DNA of 64,000 bases from Megascapheus bottae (Eukaryota > Chordata > Mammalia > Rodentia > Geomyidae): contig JANJXV010000043.1 in NCBI GenBank assembly GCA_024803745.1, positions 1,323,501 to 1,387,500 of the forward strand, written 5' to 3'. Positions 1-9,430 of the stretch are shown one piece after another. The position numbers and the translations under genes are program-made. The notes beneath the pieces were generated by a model that did not search any database, was not told the origin of the DNA, and saw only the letters and a list, made by a program, of their open reading frames with translations. How positions within the stretch are numbered: the stretch's first letter is position 1; each line of letters begins with the position of its first letter.

Positions 1-553
1 GCCTTAGGTTAAGCCGCTTTAACCAGGATGCAAGAATTTGGAGGCAACTTAGGAGGTGTGATGTTCCATCAGAGCTGCTGTGAGAGACAAAGCTGCTGCT
101 ATACATCCTGTCCAGCCTGACTTCACAACTCTACAACTGCTTCCTGGCTGGAACTAAACCCTTGGTGGTGGGACACTGTATCTGTGCTAAGTTCCAAGTC
201 CCCTAGGTCATGGGAGAGAAAATAAAGTGAGGATGCACCTAGCCTTTTGTAGTCATAGCCATCTTGGTGTCTATGGCTTTGTGAGGGGAATTCTCCACCC
301 TGTGATGAGAAGCCTGGGGGTGAGAGGTGTTAAATGTGAATGAGGGCTATGGTCAAATGAAAAGAGAGAAAGGGCAGTAAAGAAATCTTGGGAAATGAAT
401 TTTTAAAGAAATGGTTAATTCTAGAAAAGAAAGGATCTGAAAGGAATTGTCTTAAAAGTTCTAAAAAGGGAGGACGACAGATCCTAGAGAGTATGAGTAT
501 GTAGCAGATGGTATGAAGCATGTCCTAATAATGGGAACTCTCCACATGTAAAG
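1..553. other. Unclassified single-copy sequence left of the ERV
   Basis: This stretch has ordinary mixed base composition with no telomeric hexamers. I see no convincing protein or RNA gene. A short lysine-rich open stretch lies at roughly 360-500 on the + strand and a 63-codon frame on the - strand at 330-521; neither resembles a family I know. An AATAAA hexamer is present at 221-226 but nothing shows it is used. The segment lies immediately upstream of the integrase remnant in the same provirus, so it may be more decayed pol sequence or an older element; I cannot decide between these. Confidence 0.5.
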
Positions 554-788
554 TTCTCCCCATCGGAGGGAGACCTTCCCCTAAAACTTAGGGAAATTGA
601 ACTAGCTGATAGTGTTAACCATGATTCAATCCAGTTCTTACAGGCCTTACAGGTTGATTCGGGGACATGTTCATCGTCTGGTTTCTAACATCAAGTGTAC
701 CTGCACTGTGATACCCAGGACTCCAACCACTGTGAAAGGAGCAGGAAAGAGCTACTGGATTCATCACTCCCAGATGGAGACAGCATGA
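554..788 (+). pseudogene. Class I ERV pol remnant: integrase C-terminus
   Basis: Integrase joins retroviral cDNA to host DNA; only its C-terminal end remains here. One frame is open from about 554 to 660 (it includes LREIELADS at 587-613). The reading then moves to another frame that runs from about 663 to the stop at 786-788. The second part ends in the peptide WIHHSQ at 756-773, preceded by a short beta-strand-like stretch with a TPTTVK sequence. That arrangement is typical of the small C-terminal domain of gammaretrovirus-like integrases and lies just before their stop codon. The domain looks shortened internally between about 690 and 705. The frame change plus the shortening makes this dead. 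The catalytic core is not in the window. The identification rests on recognising the motif by eye; a profile search would settle it. Confidence 0.7.
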
Positions 789-1119
789 GAATGTCACTTT
801 GGACAAACCATGATAGACTGATGAAAGATAACCTGGCAGATATAAAAGGAGACTTGAGCACGAGAGAAGCAGGGGTCCCAAGGATGGTGTATAAAAGCTT
901 ATCCAGCTGGTCTCCATGATAACACCCCCAATATCTGCAATTGCAGAATCCTTAGCTTTACTAATGTTGCTCTTGGCCCCTGCCTTGTAAACAGTATAAT
1001 GATCATTTGTACAAAGGAGAATTGGAGTGGTTAAAAGGCCAGTGTTGAGGACTCAATATGGCCCTTATGACAGGAGGATATGGGGTAGGAGGAAGAGTCA
1101 AAGATTTGACTCATTGTCT
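789..1119 (+). pseudogene. Class I ERV env remnant: TM subunit end
   Basis: This is a remnant of the membrane-anchored fusion subunit (TM) of a gammaretrovirus-like envelope. A frame open to 919 ends in an aromatic, serine-rich stretch, as expected just outside the membrane anchor. From 921 to about 1000 the translation is strongly hydrophobic. It contains LGPCLVN at 972-992, the hydrophobic G-P-C segment usual at the end of the gammaretroviral membrane anchor. A second frame then carries a basic cytoplasmic-tail-like stretch with VQRRIGVV at 1009-1032. Stops and a frame change separate these pieces. The whole surface subunit and most of TM are absent: only about 130 bases lie between the integrase stop and the membrane anchor, so a large internal deletion has occurred. 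The order pol end, env end, polypurine tract, LTR supports the call. Confidence 0.65.
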
Positions 1120-1134
1120 AAAACGAGGGGGAAA
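1120..1134 (+). other. Polypurine tract of the class I ERV
   Basis: The 15 bases AAAACGAGGGGGAAA are purine apart from one C and lie directly before the TG that opens the LTR. In retroviruses this tract resists RNase H and primes plus-strand DNA synthesis, so it marks the left edge of the 3' LTR. Its position between env tail and LTR is as expected. Confidence 0.75.
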
Positions 1135-1487
1135 TGAAGGGACCCCTTTCTTGACTTCCCAAAATCCATCCACTCTAGGCATTTCCCATCTTTATGACAA
1201 AGGACTTGACCTGAGGCAGGGGCTGCACAATCTGTGATAACAGCTCAGATTACAAGAGCAGGTAAAGCAGGTGGATTTACCAGAATTCCTACCCACCCCA
1301 CAACCCCTTGGCCTGCCAGGGAATTCCCTCCCCTTCCTTTGCCTTCAGAGCAGTATGCCAGAAGCCCACTGAAATGATAGGTCAGTTCAAACAGCAAAGG
1401 TGTCAGTGGTTTCCCCAGCCATCAATAAACCATGCTGAATTCCATTGGCCACCTGTATATGGCCAGCCCAACCACATGGCTGGGGCC

Positions 1488-1494
1488 TATAAAA
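1488..1494 (+). promoter_or_regulatory. LTR TATA box (class I ERV)
   Basis: TATAAAA follows a GC-rich stretch and lies 97 bases before the AATAAA, the usual U3/R arrangement. Transcription would start near 1515-1520 and run rightward into the TTAGGG array. Whether it is active cannot be told from sequence. Confidence 0.65.
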
Positions 1495-1584
1495 GTAGCC
1501 TGTAAGATCAGGAGGGGTCGCTCTCTTGCTCACATCTTAGAGGCAGCCCTGACCGGTCAGTATGATTATCAATGCTAGGCGTGG

Positions 1585-1590
1585 AATAAA
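1585..1590 (+). terminator. LTR polyadenylation signal (class I ERV)
   Basis: AATAAA in the R region, followed by a T/G-rich stretch (around 1619-1640) suitable as a downstream element. If efficient it would end transcripts from the TATA box before they enter the array; read-through would be needed to make repeat RNA. Confidence 0.6.
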
Positions 1591-1656
1591 ACTATGTTTA
1601 ACTTAACTTCCAAATTCCGCTTTTGTGTCAGACTCCTTTGATCACTGATCCTAACA

Positions 1657-4292
1657 GGTGAGAGTTAGGGTTAGGGTTATGGTTTGTGTTAAGGGTTAGG
1701 GTTACGTTTAGGGACATTTAGGGTTAGGGTTAGGATTAGGGTTACGGTTAGGTTTATGTTTAGGGTTAGAGATAGGGCTAGGTTTAGGGTTTGGGTTAGG
1801 GTTAGGGTGATGGTTAGGGGTAGTGTTAGGATTAGGGTTAGGGTTAGGTTTAGGGTTAGTGTGAGGGTGACAGAGTTAGAGTGAGGGTGAGGGTTAGGGT
1901 GAGGGTTCGGGTGAGGGTTAGGGTGAGGGTTGGGTGAGGGTTAGGGTTAGGGTTAGGGTTTGGGTTAAGGGTTAGGGTTAGGTTTATGGACACTTCCGAT
2001 ATGGTTAGGATTAGGGTTAGGTTTAGGTTGGGGCTAGGGTTACGTTTAAGGTTTAGTTTAGGGTTAGGATTAGGTTGAGGGTTGGGTTTAGATTTAGGGT
2101 GAGGGTTAGGGTTAGGGTTTGGTTTACGGTCATGGTTACGGTTAGGGTTATGGTTAGGGTGAGGGTTAGGGTTAGGGTTAGTGTTAGGGTTAGTGTTTGG
2201 GTTAGGGTTAGGATTTGATTTAGGGTTAGGGTTAGGGTGAGGGTGAGGGTTAAGGTTACGGTTAGGTTAGGATTAGGGTTAGGGTGAGAATGAGGGTTAG
2301 GGTGATGTTTAGACTTATGGTTAGTATTGGGGTGAGGATGAGGGTGAGGTTTAGGGTTAAGGTGAGGGTTAGGGTTATGGTTACGGGTAGGGGTAGGGGT
2401 AAGGTTAGGGTTAGTGTTAAGTTTAGGCTTAGGTTTAGGGTTAGGGTGAGGGTTAGGATGAGTGATAGGATTTGGGTTAAGGTTCGGTTAAGGTGAGGGC
2501 ACGGGTTAGGGTTACGGTGGGTGTTAGGTTTAGGGTTAGAGTTTGGGTTAGGTTTAGGGTGAGGGTTAGGGTGAGCGTTAGGTTTAGAGTTAGGGTTAGG
2601 GTTAGGGTTATGGACCCTTAGGGTTAGGTTAGGTTTAGGGTTAAGATTAGGTTTAGCTTCAAGTTTAGTGGTAGTGTTAGGTTTATGGTTAGGGCTAGGA
2701 CTAGGGTTACTGTTAGGGTTAGAATTAGGGGTAGTTTTAGGGTGAGGGTTAGGGTGAGGGTGAGGGTTAGGGATAGGGTTAGGTTTAGGGTTAGGGTTAA
2801 GGTTAGGGTGAGTGTGTGGTTTAGGGTGAGGGTGAGATTTAGAGTGAGGTGAGGGTGAGGGTTAAAGTGAGGGTTACGGTGAGGGTGAGGGCTAGGGTTA
2901 GGCATGTGGGGGGCTTAGGGTTAGGGTGACTGTGAGGGTGAAGGTGAGGAGAGGGTGAAAGTGAGTGTTAGGTTTAGGGTTAGGGTAAGAGTGAGGATGA
3001 GTGTTAGGGTGAGGGTTAGGGTTAGGTTAGGGTTAGGGTTAGGATTAGGGTTAGGGTGAAGGTGAAGGTTAGGATGAGGGTTAGGTTGAGGGTTAGGGTG
3101 AGGGTAAGGGTTAGTGTTAGGGTTAGGGTTTGTGTGATGCTTACGTTTAGGGTCAGGGTGAGTGTTAGTGTTAGGGTGAAGGTGAGGGTTAGGGCAAGAG
3201 TTAGGGTTAGGGTTTGGATTAGGGGTAGGGTTAGATTTAGGGTTAGGGTGAGGGTGAGGATTAGGTTGAGCCTGACTGTGAGGTTTAGGGTGAGGGTTAG
3301 GGTGAGGGTGAAGGTCAGGGTGAGGGTGAGGGTTAGGGTTAGGTTTAGGGAGATGGTGATGGTTAGGGTTAGGGTGAGGGTGAGAGTTAAGTTTTGGGTT
3401 ATGGTTATGGTTATGGTTAGGGTTAAATTTAGGGTTACAGTTTGGGTTAGGGTTACAGTTAGGGTTAGGGTTTGTATTAGGTTTAGGGTTAAGGTTAGGC
3501 TGTGGGTGAGGGTGAGGGTGAGGGTGAGGGTTAGGTTTAGGATTAGGTTTTGTTTTAAGGGTTAGGGTTAGGCTTAGGGACACTTGGGGTTAGGTTTAGG
3601 ATTAGGTTTAAGTTTAGGGTTAGAGATAGGGCTAGGTTTAGGGTTTGGGTTAGGGTTAGGATTAGGGTTACGGTGAGGGGTAGGGGTAGAGTTAGGATTA
3701 GGGTTAGGGTTTGGGTTAGGGTTAGGGTGAGTGGGACAGTTAGGGTTAGCGTGAGGGTGAGGGTTAGGGTGAGGGTTAGGGTGAGGGTTTGGGTGAGGGA
3801 TAGTCTCAGGATGAGGGTTATGGTTAGGGTTTGGGTTAAGGGTTAGGGTTAGGTTTATGGACACTTATGGTTATGGTTAGGATTAGGGTTAGGGTTAGGG
3901 TTATGTTTGGGTTAGGGTTAGGGCTAGGTTAGGGTTTGGGTTAGGCTTAGGGTTAGGGTTAATGTTAGGGTTAGGATTAGGGTTAGGATTAGGTTGAGGG
4001 TGAGTGTTAGGTTTAGGGCTAGGGTTTGGGTGAGGCTTAGGGTTAGGGGTAGGTTTAGGATTAGAGTTTGGTTTACGGTCGTGGTTACGGTTAGGGTTAA
4101 TGTTAGGGTTAGGACTAGAGTGAGGGTGAGGGTTAGGTTTAGGGTTAGGGTTAGGGTGAGGGTTAGGGTTAGGGGTAGGTTTAGGGTTAGGGTTTGATTT
4201 ATGGTTATGGTTACAGTTAGGGTTATGGTTAGGGTTAGGGTGAGGGTGAAGGTTAGGGTTAGGGTTAGTGTTAGGTTTAGTGTTTCGGTTAG
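1657..4292 (+). repeat. Degenerate TTAGGG array, first block
   Basis: Continuous G-rich telomere-type repeats with the TTAGGG strand on +. Perfect runs are short and interleaved with TTTGGG, TGAGGG, TTATGG, TTACGG and CTAGGG variants. Near-palindromic cassettes of the GGGACACTTA/GGGACCCTTA type occur near 1711, 1985, 2614, 3577 and 3859. The block starts right after the class I LTR and is interrupted at 4293 by the second ERV island; the same orientation resumes beyond it. Open frames here on both strands are dipeptide artefacts of the hexamer. Confidence 0.95.
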
Positions 4293-4738
4293 TGATACAC
4301 CCACTCCAGTGGAGTCTGTGTATCATGGAGCAGAAAGAGCTTGAATGGCTGCCACTACTGAGGTTCACACCAATGCTGATCAGGCCTCCTGGAGGTCCCT
4401 GGCAGAGACCGGGACATATGCGTGGAATGCTCATAATTCTGGGTTCTGGGATTCTTTTAACACTCTTTTCATTTCTGATAGTTGATGGTATGGCAGTAAT
4501 ATTCTGTGCCAGCTACTGTCCTAAACAATTGATTGAGCGACTAGATGCTCCAGGAACTATAAGTGCATGCCCAGCTACTCTGGCGCAAGACACATCCACA
4601 GCAGCCTTGATGACCTCAATGCATTCTATTAATAATAAGACAGAATTAGATACTAAAACAGAAAATATGATATTTGAATTAGTAATAAATGTTAGTTCGC
4701 CTGAATATGCCTTTAATGCATCTGCATTACTTGTGTAA
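4293..4738 (+). pseudogene. Env-like fragment of a second ERV
   Basis: A single frame is open from the array (4268) to the TAA at 4736-4738; the first ATG inside the island is at 4325. Counting residues from 4268, there is a hydrophobic stretch at about 54-72 (starting MLIILGSGILL), then cysteines at 80, 84 and 101. N-glycosylation sequons NKT, NVS and NAS follow at 123, 141 and 150. A hydrophobic leader followed by cysteines and sequons is what the start of a secreted or membrane glycoprotein looks like, and a retroviral LTR lies downstream. I therefore infer an envelope fragment cut at both ends, but I do not recognise the family from the residues. The left edge is an abrupt break against telomeric repeat. 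It could instead be another retroviral or host fragment. The open frame across the junction is coincidence. Confidence 0.4.
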
Positions 4739-4969
4739 ATGTTGCAAGTACATAATGAATCACATGGGAAAGGATTAGAAGGGCTAGAGCACCATGGTGT
4801 GCTCTAACTGAACAGCAACAATGGACTGTTAGGTTTAAGGTTTTACAATTCCTGGCACAGGGTAATAATTACTGACTCAAAAACAGAATTATAGGAAGAA
4901 CTAGAATGGAACAGATGGTAAACAAAACTAATATTTATTAATGCCAAGGCGGATGACGCCTAATCACAA
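4739..4969 (+). pseudogene. ERV internal remnant before the second LTR
   Basis: This A/T-rich sequence lies between the Env-like stop and the LTR. One short frame is open from about 4768 to the stop at 4873-4875 and contains WCALTEQQQW at 4795-4824. I cannot assign it to a retroviral protein. The rest has frequent stops. Its position argues for decayed internal ERV sequence, and the size is far too small for a whole env gene, so further deletion is implied. Confidence 0.4.
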
Positions 4970-5114
4970 TGTCTGACATATTAACCATAGCTCCTTAGAA
5001 GGGAGGGAGAAGTTTCTTTTCTACTCAGAAAAATGTACCCTGTAACCATTCTTAAACATGATTGTAATCTTTTGACCTTATGCCAACTGAAAGAAAATAC
5101 TCCTGCTTTGACTG

Positions 5115-5121
5115 TATATAA
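5115..5121 (+). promoter_or_regulatory. TATA-like box of the second LTR
   Basis: TATATAA lies upstream of the AGTAAA signal and about 140 bases before the array. It points rightward into TTAGGG repeats. Activity is unknown. Confidence 0.45.
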
Positions 5122-5135
5122 TCTCACATTCAACA

Positions 5136-5141
5136 AGTAAA
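5136..5141 (+). terminator. Variant poly(A) signal of the second LTR
   Basis: AGTAAA is a known weaker variant of AATAAA. Its place just after the TATA-like box fits a short-R LTR. A weak signal would make read-through into the array easier, but this is inference. Confidence 0.4.
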
Positions 5142-6969
5142 ACTTCGCAGCAGACATCAAACCTCCCTTGCATTTGTGTCTGTCATTGCCGAATCTATTC
5201 CTGACCTGTGAATCCAGACTTGGTCTCCCCGCACTCCCGCTGAGTCAGTCTGCGGAAGGTTAGGGTTAGGGTTACGATTAGGGTTTGGTTTAGAGTTAGG
5301 GTTAGGGTTAGGGTGAGGGTTAAGGTTACGGTTACGGTTAGGTTAGGCATAGGATTAGGGTGAGGGTGAGAATGAGGGTTACGGTTATGTTTACGGTTAG
5401 GGTTAGGGTTAGGGTTAGTATTAGGGTTAGGGTGTGGGTGAGGTTTAGGGTTAGGGTGAGGGTTAGAGTTAATGGTTAGGGATAGGGGTAGGGGTAGGGT
5501 GAGGGTTAGTGTTAAGTTTAGGCTTAGGGTTAGGGTTAGGGTGAGGTTTAAGGTGCGTGTTAGGATTAGGGTTAGGGTGAGGATTTCGGTTAGGGTTCGG
5601 GTTCGGGTTAGGGTGAGGGTGAGGGTGGGTGAGGGCGAGGGTTAGGGTTATGGTGAGGGTTAAGGTTAGGGTTAGGGTTAGAGTTTGGGTTAGGTTTAGG
5701 GTGGGGGTTAAGATGAGCATTAGGGTTAGAGTTAGGGTTAGGGTTAGGGTTAAGGACCCTTAGGGTTAGTGTTAGGATTAGGGTTAGGGTTAGGGTTAGG
5801 GTGAGAGTGAGGCTTAGAGTGAGGGTTAGGGTGAGGGTTAGGTTGAGGGTGAGGGTTAGGGTTAGGGTTAGGCGTACAGGGAGGCTTAGGGTGAGGGCTA
5901 GGGTGAGGGTGAGGGTGAAGTTGAGGGGGAGGGGGAGGGTGAGTGTTAGGATTAGGGTTAGGGTTAGGGTAAGAGTGAGGTTGAGTGTTAGAGTTAGGTT
6001 TAGGGTTAGGATTAGGGGTAGGGTGAAGGTGAGGTTTAGGTTGAGGGTTAGGGTGAGGGTAAGGATTAGTGTTAGGGTTTGGGTGATGGTTAAGGTTAGG
6101 GTCAGTGTGAGTGTTAGGGTTAGGGTTAGGGCTAGGGTGAAGGTGAGGGTTAGGGCGAGGGTTAGGGTTAGGGTTTGGATTAGGGTTAGATTTAGGGTTA
6201 GGGTTAGGATGAGGGTGAGGATTAGGGTGAGCCTGAGTGTGAGATTTAGGGTGAGGATTAGGGTGAGGGTGAAGGTGAGGGTGAGGTTGAGGGTTAGGTT
6301 TATGATTAGGGTTTGGATTTAGGTTAGGGTGAGACTTACGGTTTCGGTTAGGGTTAGGGGAGGTTTGGGGTGAGGGTGAAGGTTAGGATTAGGGTTATGA
6401 TTAGGATGAGGGTTAGTGTGAGGGTGAGGGTAAGGGTAGGGTTAGCGTTAGGGTTAGGGTGAGGGATTGGGTGAAGGTGAGGGTGAGGGTTAGGGTGAGG
6501 GTTTGGGTGAGGGTGAAGTTAGGGTTAAGGTGAGAGTGAGTGTGAGGGTTAGGGTTAGGGTAAGGGTAAGGGTTAGGGTGAGGGTCAGGGTGAGGGTTAG
6601 AGTTAGGGTTAGGGTGAAGATGAGGTTTAGGGCAAGGGTTAGGGTTAGGATTAGGGTTAGGATTAGGGTTTGGGTTAGGGGTATGGTTTGGGTTAGGGTT
6701 AGAGTTAGGGTGAAGGTTAGGGTGAGGGTGAAGTTTAGGGTGGGGGTTAGGGTTAGTTTTAGGGTTGCGATGGGTTTAGCGTGAGGCTTAAGGTTAGTGT
6801 TAGGGTTAGGGTGAGGGTTAGGGTGAGGGTGATGGTTAGGGTTAGGATTAGGGTGAGGGTTAGGGTGAGGGTGAGGGTGAGGGTAGCGTGAGGTTTAGGG
6901 TTAGGTTTATGGTTAAGGTTAGGGATAGAACTAGAGTTAGGGTTAGGGTTAAGATAAGGGTTAGGGTAA

Positions 6970-7175
6970 GGGACCATTATGGTTCGGGTTAGGGTTTGGG
7001 TTAGGGATTTAACGGTTATATTTAGGGTTAGGGTTAGGGTTAGGTTTTTGGTAAGGGTTAGGTTTTGGGTTAAGGGTTAGGGTTAGGGTTAGACTTAGGG
7101 ACTCATGGTTAGGATTAGGATTAGGGTTAAGGTTAGGGTTATGTTTAGGGTTAGGGCTTGGGCTAGGTTTAGGGT
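6970..7175 (+). repeat. Cassette module copy (about 7.0 kb)
   Basis: Cassette variants GGGACCATTA at 6970 and GGGACTCATGG at 7098 lie 128 bases apart. Between them are the module's diagnostic elements: a broken GGATTTAACGGTTATATTTAG-type stretch, an AGGTTTTTGGT stretch and a TTAAGGGTTAGGG stretch. A GGGCTTGGGCTAGG block follows at about 7153. Confidence 0.65.
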
Positions 7176-9182
7176 TGGGTTAGGGTTAGGGTTACGGTTA
7201 GGGTTTGGGTGAGCGTTAGGTTTAGGATTAGTGTGTGGGTTAGGGTGAGGGTGAGGGTTAGGGTGAGGGTTAGCTTTAGTGTTAGGATGAGGGTGAGGGT
7301 CAGGGTGAGGGTAAGGGAGAGGGTGATGGTTAGGGCTAGGGTGAGGGTGAGAGTGAGGGTTATGGTTTTGGTTAGGGTTAGGGTTAGGGCTAGTGTTCGA
7401 GTGAGGGTGAGGTTTAGGGTTAGGGTTAAAGTTAGGGTTAGAGTTTGGGTTAGGGTTTGAGTTAGGGTTAGGGTTAGGGTTTGCGTTAGGTTTAGGGTTA
7501 GGGTGAGGGTGAGTTTGAGGGTTAGGTTTAGGATTTTGGTTTGTGTTAAGGGTTAGGGTTAGGGTTAGGGACACTTGGGGTTATGGTTAGGATTAGGGTT
7601 AGGGTTAGGTTTATGTTTAGGGTTAGAGATAGCGCTAGGTTTAGGGTTTGGGTTAGGTTTAGGCTTAGGATTAGGGTTACGGTGAGGGTTAGGTGTAGGG
7701 TTAGGATTAGGGTTAGGGTTATGGAGCCTTAGGATTAGGGTTAGGTTTAGGGCTAAGGTTAGCTTTAGCGTTAGGTTTATGGTTAGTGTAAGGTTTATGG
7801 TTAGGGTTAGGGCAAGGACTAGTTTTAGCTTTAGGGGTAGAATAACAGGTAGGTTTAGAGTGAGGTTGAGGGTGAGGGTGAGGGTGAGGTTTAGGGATAG
7901 GGTTAGGGTTAAGGTTAGGCTTAGGGTGAGGTTTAAGGTGAGAGTGAGGGTGAGGTTTATGGTGAGGTGAGGGGTAGGGTGAGGGTTAGGGTTAGGACAA
8001 GGGTTAGTGTTAGGGTTAGGGTTAGAGTTTGGATTAGGGGTAGGGGTAGAGTTAGGATTAGGGTTAGGGTGAGGGAGAGGGTTAGGGTGAGCCTGAGTGT
8101 GAGATTGAGAGTGAGGGTTAGGGTGAGGGTTAGGGTTAGATTTAGGGTGAGGGTGAGGGTTAGGGTTAGGGTGAGGTGAGGTTTAGAGTGAGGGTTAGGG
8201 TGAGGGTCAGAGTGAGGGTTAGGGTTAGGGTGAGGGTCACGTTGAGGGTTACTGTTAGGGTGAAGGTGTAGTTTAGGGTGAGGGTCAGGTTTAGGATTAG
8301 GGTTAGGGTTAGGGTTAGGGTTTTTGTTAGGAGTAAGGATTGGGTTAGGGTTAGATTTAAGGTGAGGGTTAGGGTGAGGGTAAAGATTAGGGTGAGGGTG
8401 AGGGTTAGGGTTATTTTTGGGGTTGGGATTCGGGTTAGGGTGAGGCTTACGGTTAGAGTTAGGGTTAGGGTCGGGGTTAGTGTGAGGGTTATGGTGAAGG
8501 TGAGGGTGAAGGTGAGGATGAGTTTTAGGGTTGGTATTAGGGGTAGGGTTAGAGTGAGGGTGAGTGTGAGGGTGAGTGTTAGGGTTAGGGTTAGGGACCG
8601 TTAGGGTTAGGTTTAGGGTTAGGGTTAAGGTTAGGGTTAGCATTAGGGTTATGGTTAGGGTTAGGTTTATGGTTAGTGTTAGGGCGAGGTCTAGGGTTAG
8701 GGTTAGTGTTAGGGTTTGGGTTAGGGGTAGGGTTAGGGTTTTGTTTAGTGTTAGTGTTAGGGTTAGGGTTAGGTTTATGGTGAGGGTTAGGGTTATGGTT
8801 AAGTTTAGGTTCAGGTTTAGAGTGATGGTGAGGGTCAGGGTCAGGGTCAGTGTTAGTGTAAGGGACCCTGAGGGTTAGGTTTAGGATTAGAGTTAAGATT
8901 AGGGTTAGCGTTAGGGTTAGGGTTAGGTTTATTGTTAGGGTTAGGGCTAGGACTAGGTTAAGGTTAATATTAGGATTAGGGTTAGGGTTAGGGTTAGGGT
9001 GAGAGTTACGGTGAGTGTTAGGGTTAGCTTTAGGGTTACGGTTAGGGTTAAGGTGAGGGTTAGGTTGAGGGTTAATGTGAGGATTAGCATTAGGTTTACA
9101 GTTAAGGTTAGTGTTAGGGTGAAGATGAGGGTTAGGGTGAGGGTTAGGGTGAGGGTTATGGTGAGGATTAGTGTTAGGGTTA

Positions 9183-9430
9183 GGGACCCTTGGGTTAGGG
9201 TTAGGGTTAGGGTTAAGTTTATGGCTAGGGTTATGGTTTGGGTTAGGATTTAGCGGTTATGTTTAGGGTTAGGGTTAGGGTTAGATTTTTGGTAAGGGTT
9301 AGGGTTTGGGTTAAGGGTTAGTGTTAGGTTTAGGGACCCTTACAGTTAGGATTAGGGTTAGGGTTAGTGTTAGTGTTATGTTTAGTGTTAGGGCTAGGGC
9401 TAGGTTTAGGGTTTGGGTTAGGGTTAGGGT
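9183..9430 (+). repeat. Cassette module copy (about 9.2 kb)
   Basis: GGGACCCTTGGG at 9183 and GGGACCCTTACAG at 9333. Between them are the TTATGTTTAGGG and GATTTTTGGTAAGG elements and TTAAGGGTTAG; after them is GGGCTAGGGCTAGG near 9390. The order is the same as in the other modules. Confidence 0.7.

Larger units (their letters stand above)
1135..1656 (+). repeat. 3' LTR of the class I ERV (about 522 bp)
   Basis: The LTR begins TGAAGGGACCCC after the polypurine tract and ends ...CCTAACA, giving TG...CA ends. It contains, in order, a U3 with CCAAT-like and GC-rich elements, a TATA box (1488-1494), a transcribed R region, an AATAAA (1585-1590), and a T-rich U5. Length and layout fit a gammaretrovirus-like LTR. 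The very next bases (1657 on) are G-rich repeat, so the right-hand flank of the provirus is the telomeric array itself. The 5' LTR is outside the window or lost, so target-site duplication and age by LTR divergence cannot be assessed here. Confidence 0.8.
4970..5257 (+). repeat. 3' LTR of the second ERV (class II-like)
   Basis: The features in order are a TGT start at 4970, a purine-rich stretch at 4997-5012, a TATA-like TATATAA at 5115, AGTAAA at 5136, then a C/T-rich U5 with several CpGs ending against the array at about 5257. The compact layout, with the poly(A) signal only some 20 bases after the TATA box and a U5 rich in TCTGTC-type sequence, resembles betaretrovirus-like (class II) LTRs and differs clearly from the LTR at 1135. 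The left edge is uncertain: the purine-rich stretch could be the polypurine tract, in which case the LTR would start at the TG at 5034. No clear CA terminus is seen, so the last bases may be lost. Confidence 0.55.

Noticed and set aside
615..917. 100-codon - strand frame with hydrophobic stretch
   Set aside because: Antisense of the integrase and Env remnants, whose + strand motifs explain the region.
695..919. 74-codon + strand frame treated as a small host gene
   Set aside because: It overlaps integrase and Env remnants in other frames; only its last part may be Env-derived. There is no evidence for an independent gene.
1308..1505. 65-codon + strand frame
   Set aside because: It lies inside U3 of the LTR and runs over the TATA box; the GTG or CTG-type start and the composition give no support.
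2921..3583. 220-codon Pro-Asn/His-rich - strand frame resembling a surface or antifreeze-like repeat protein
   Set aside because: The PN/PH repeats are the CCTAAC and CCTCAC readings of telomeric hexamers; there is no start context, signal or unique domain.
4997..5012. Purine-rich stretch as a certain polypurine tract of the second ERV
   Set aside because: It is a plausible tract, but no TG follows directly and the U3-like sequence seems to begin earlier at 4,970. Left as an alternative rather than called.
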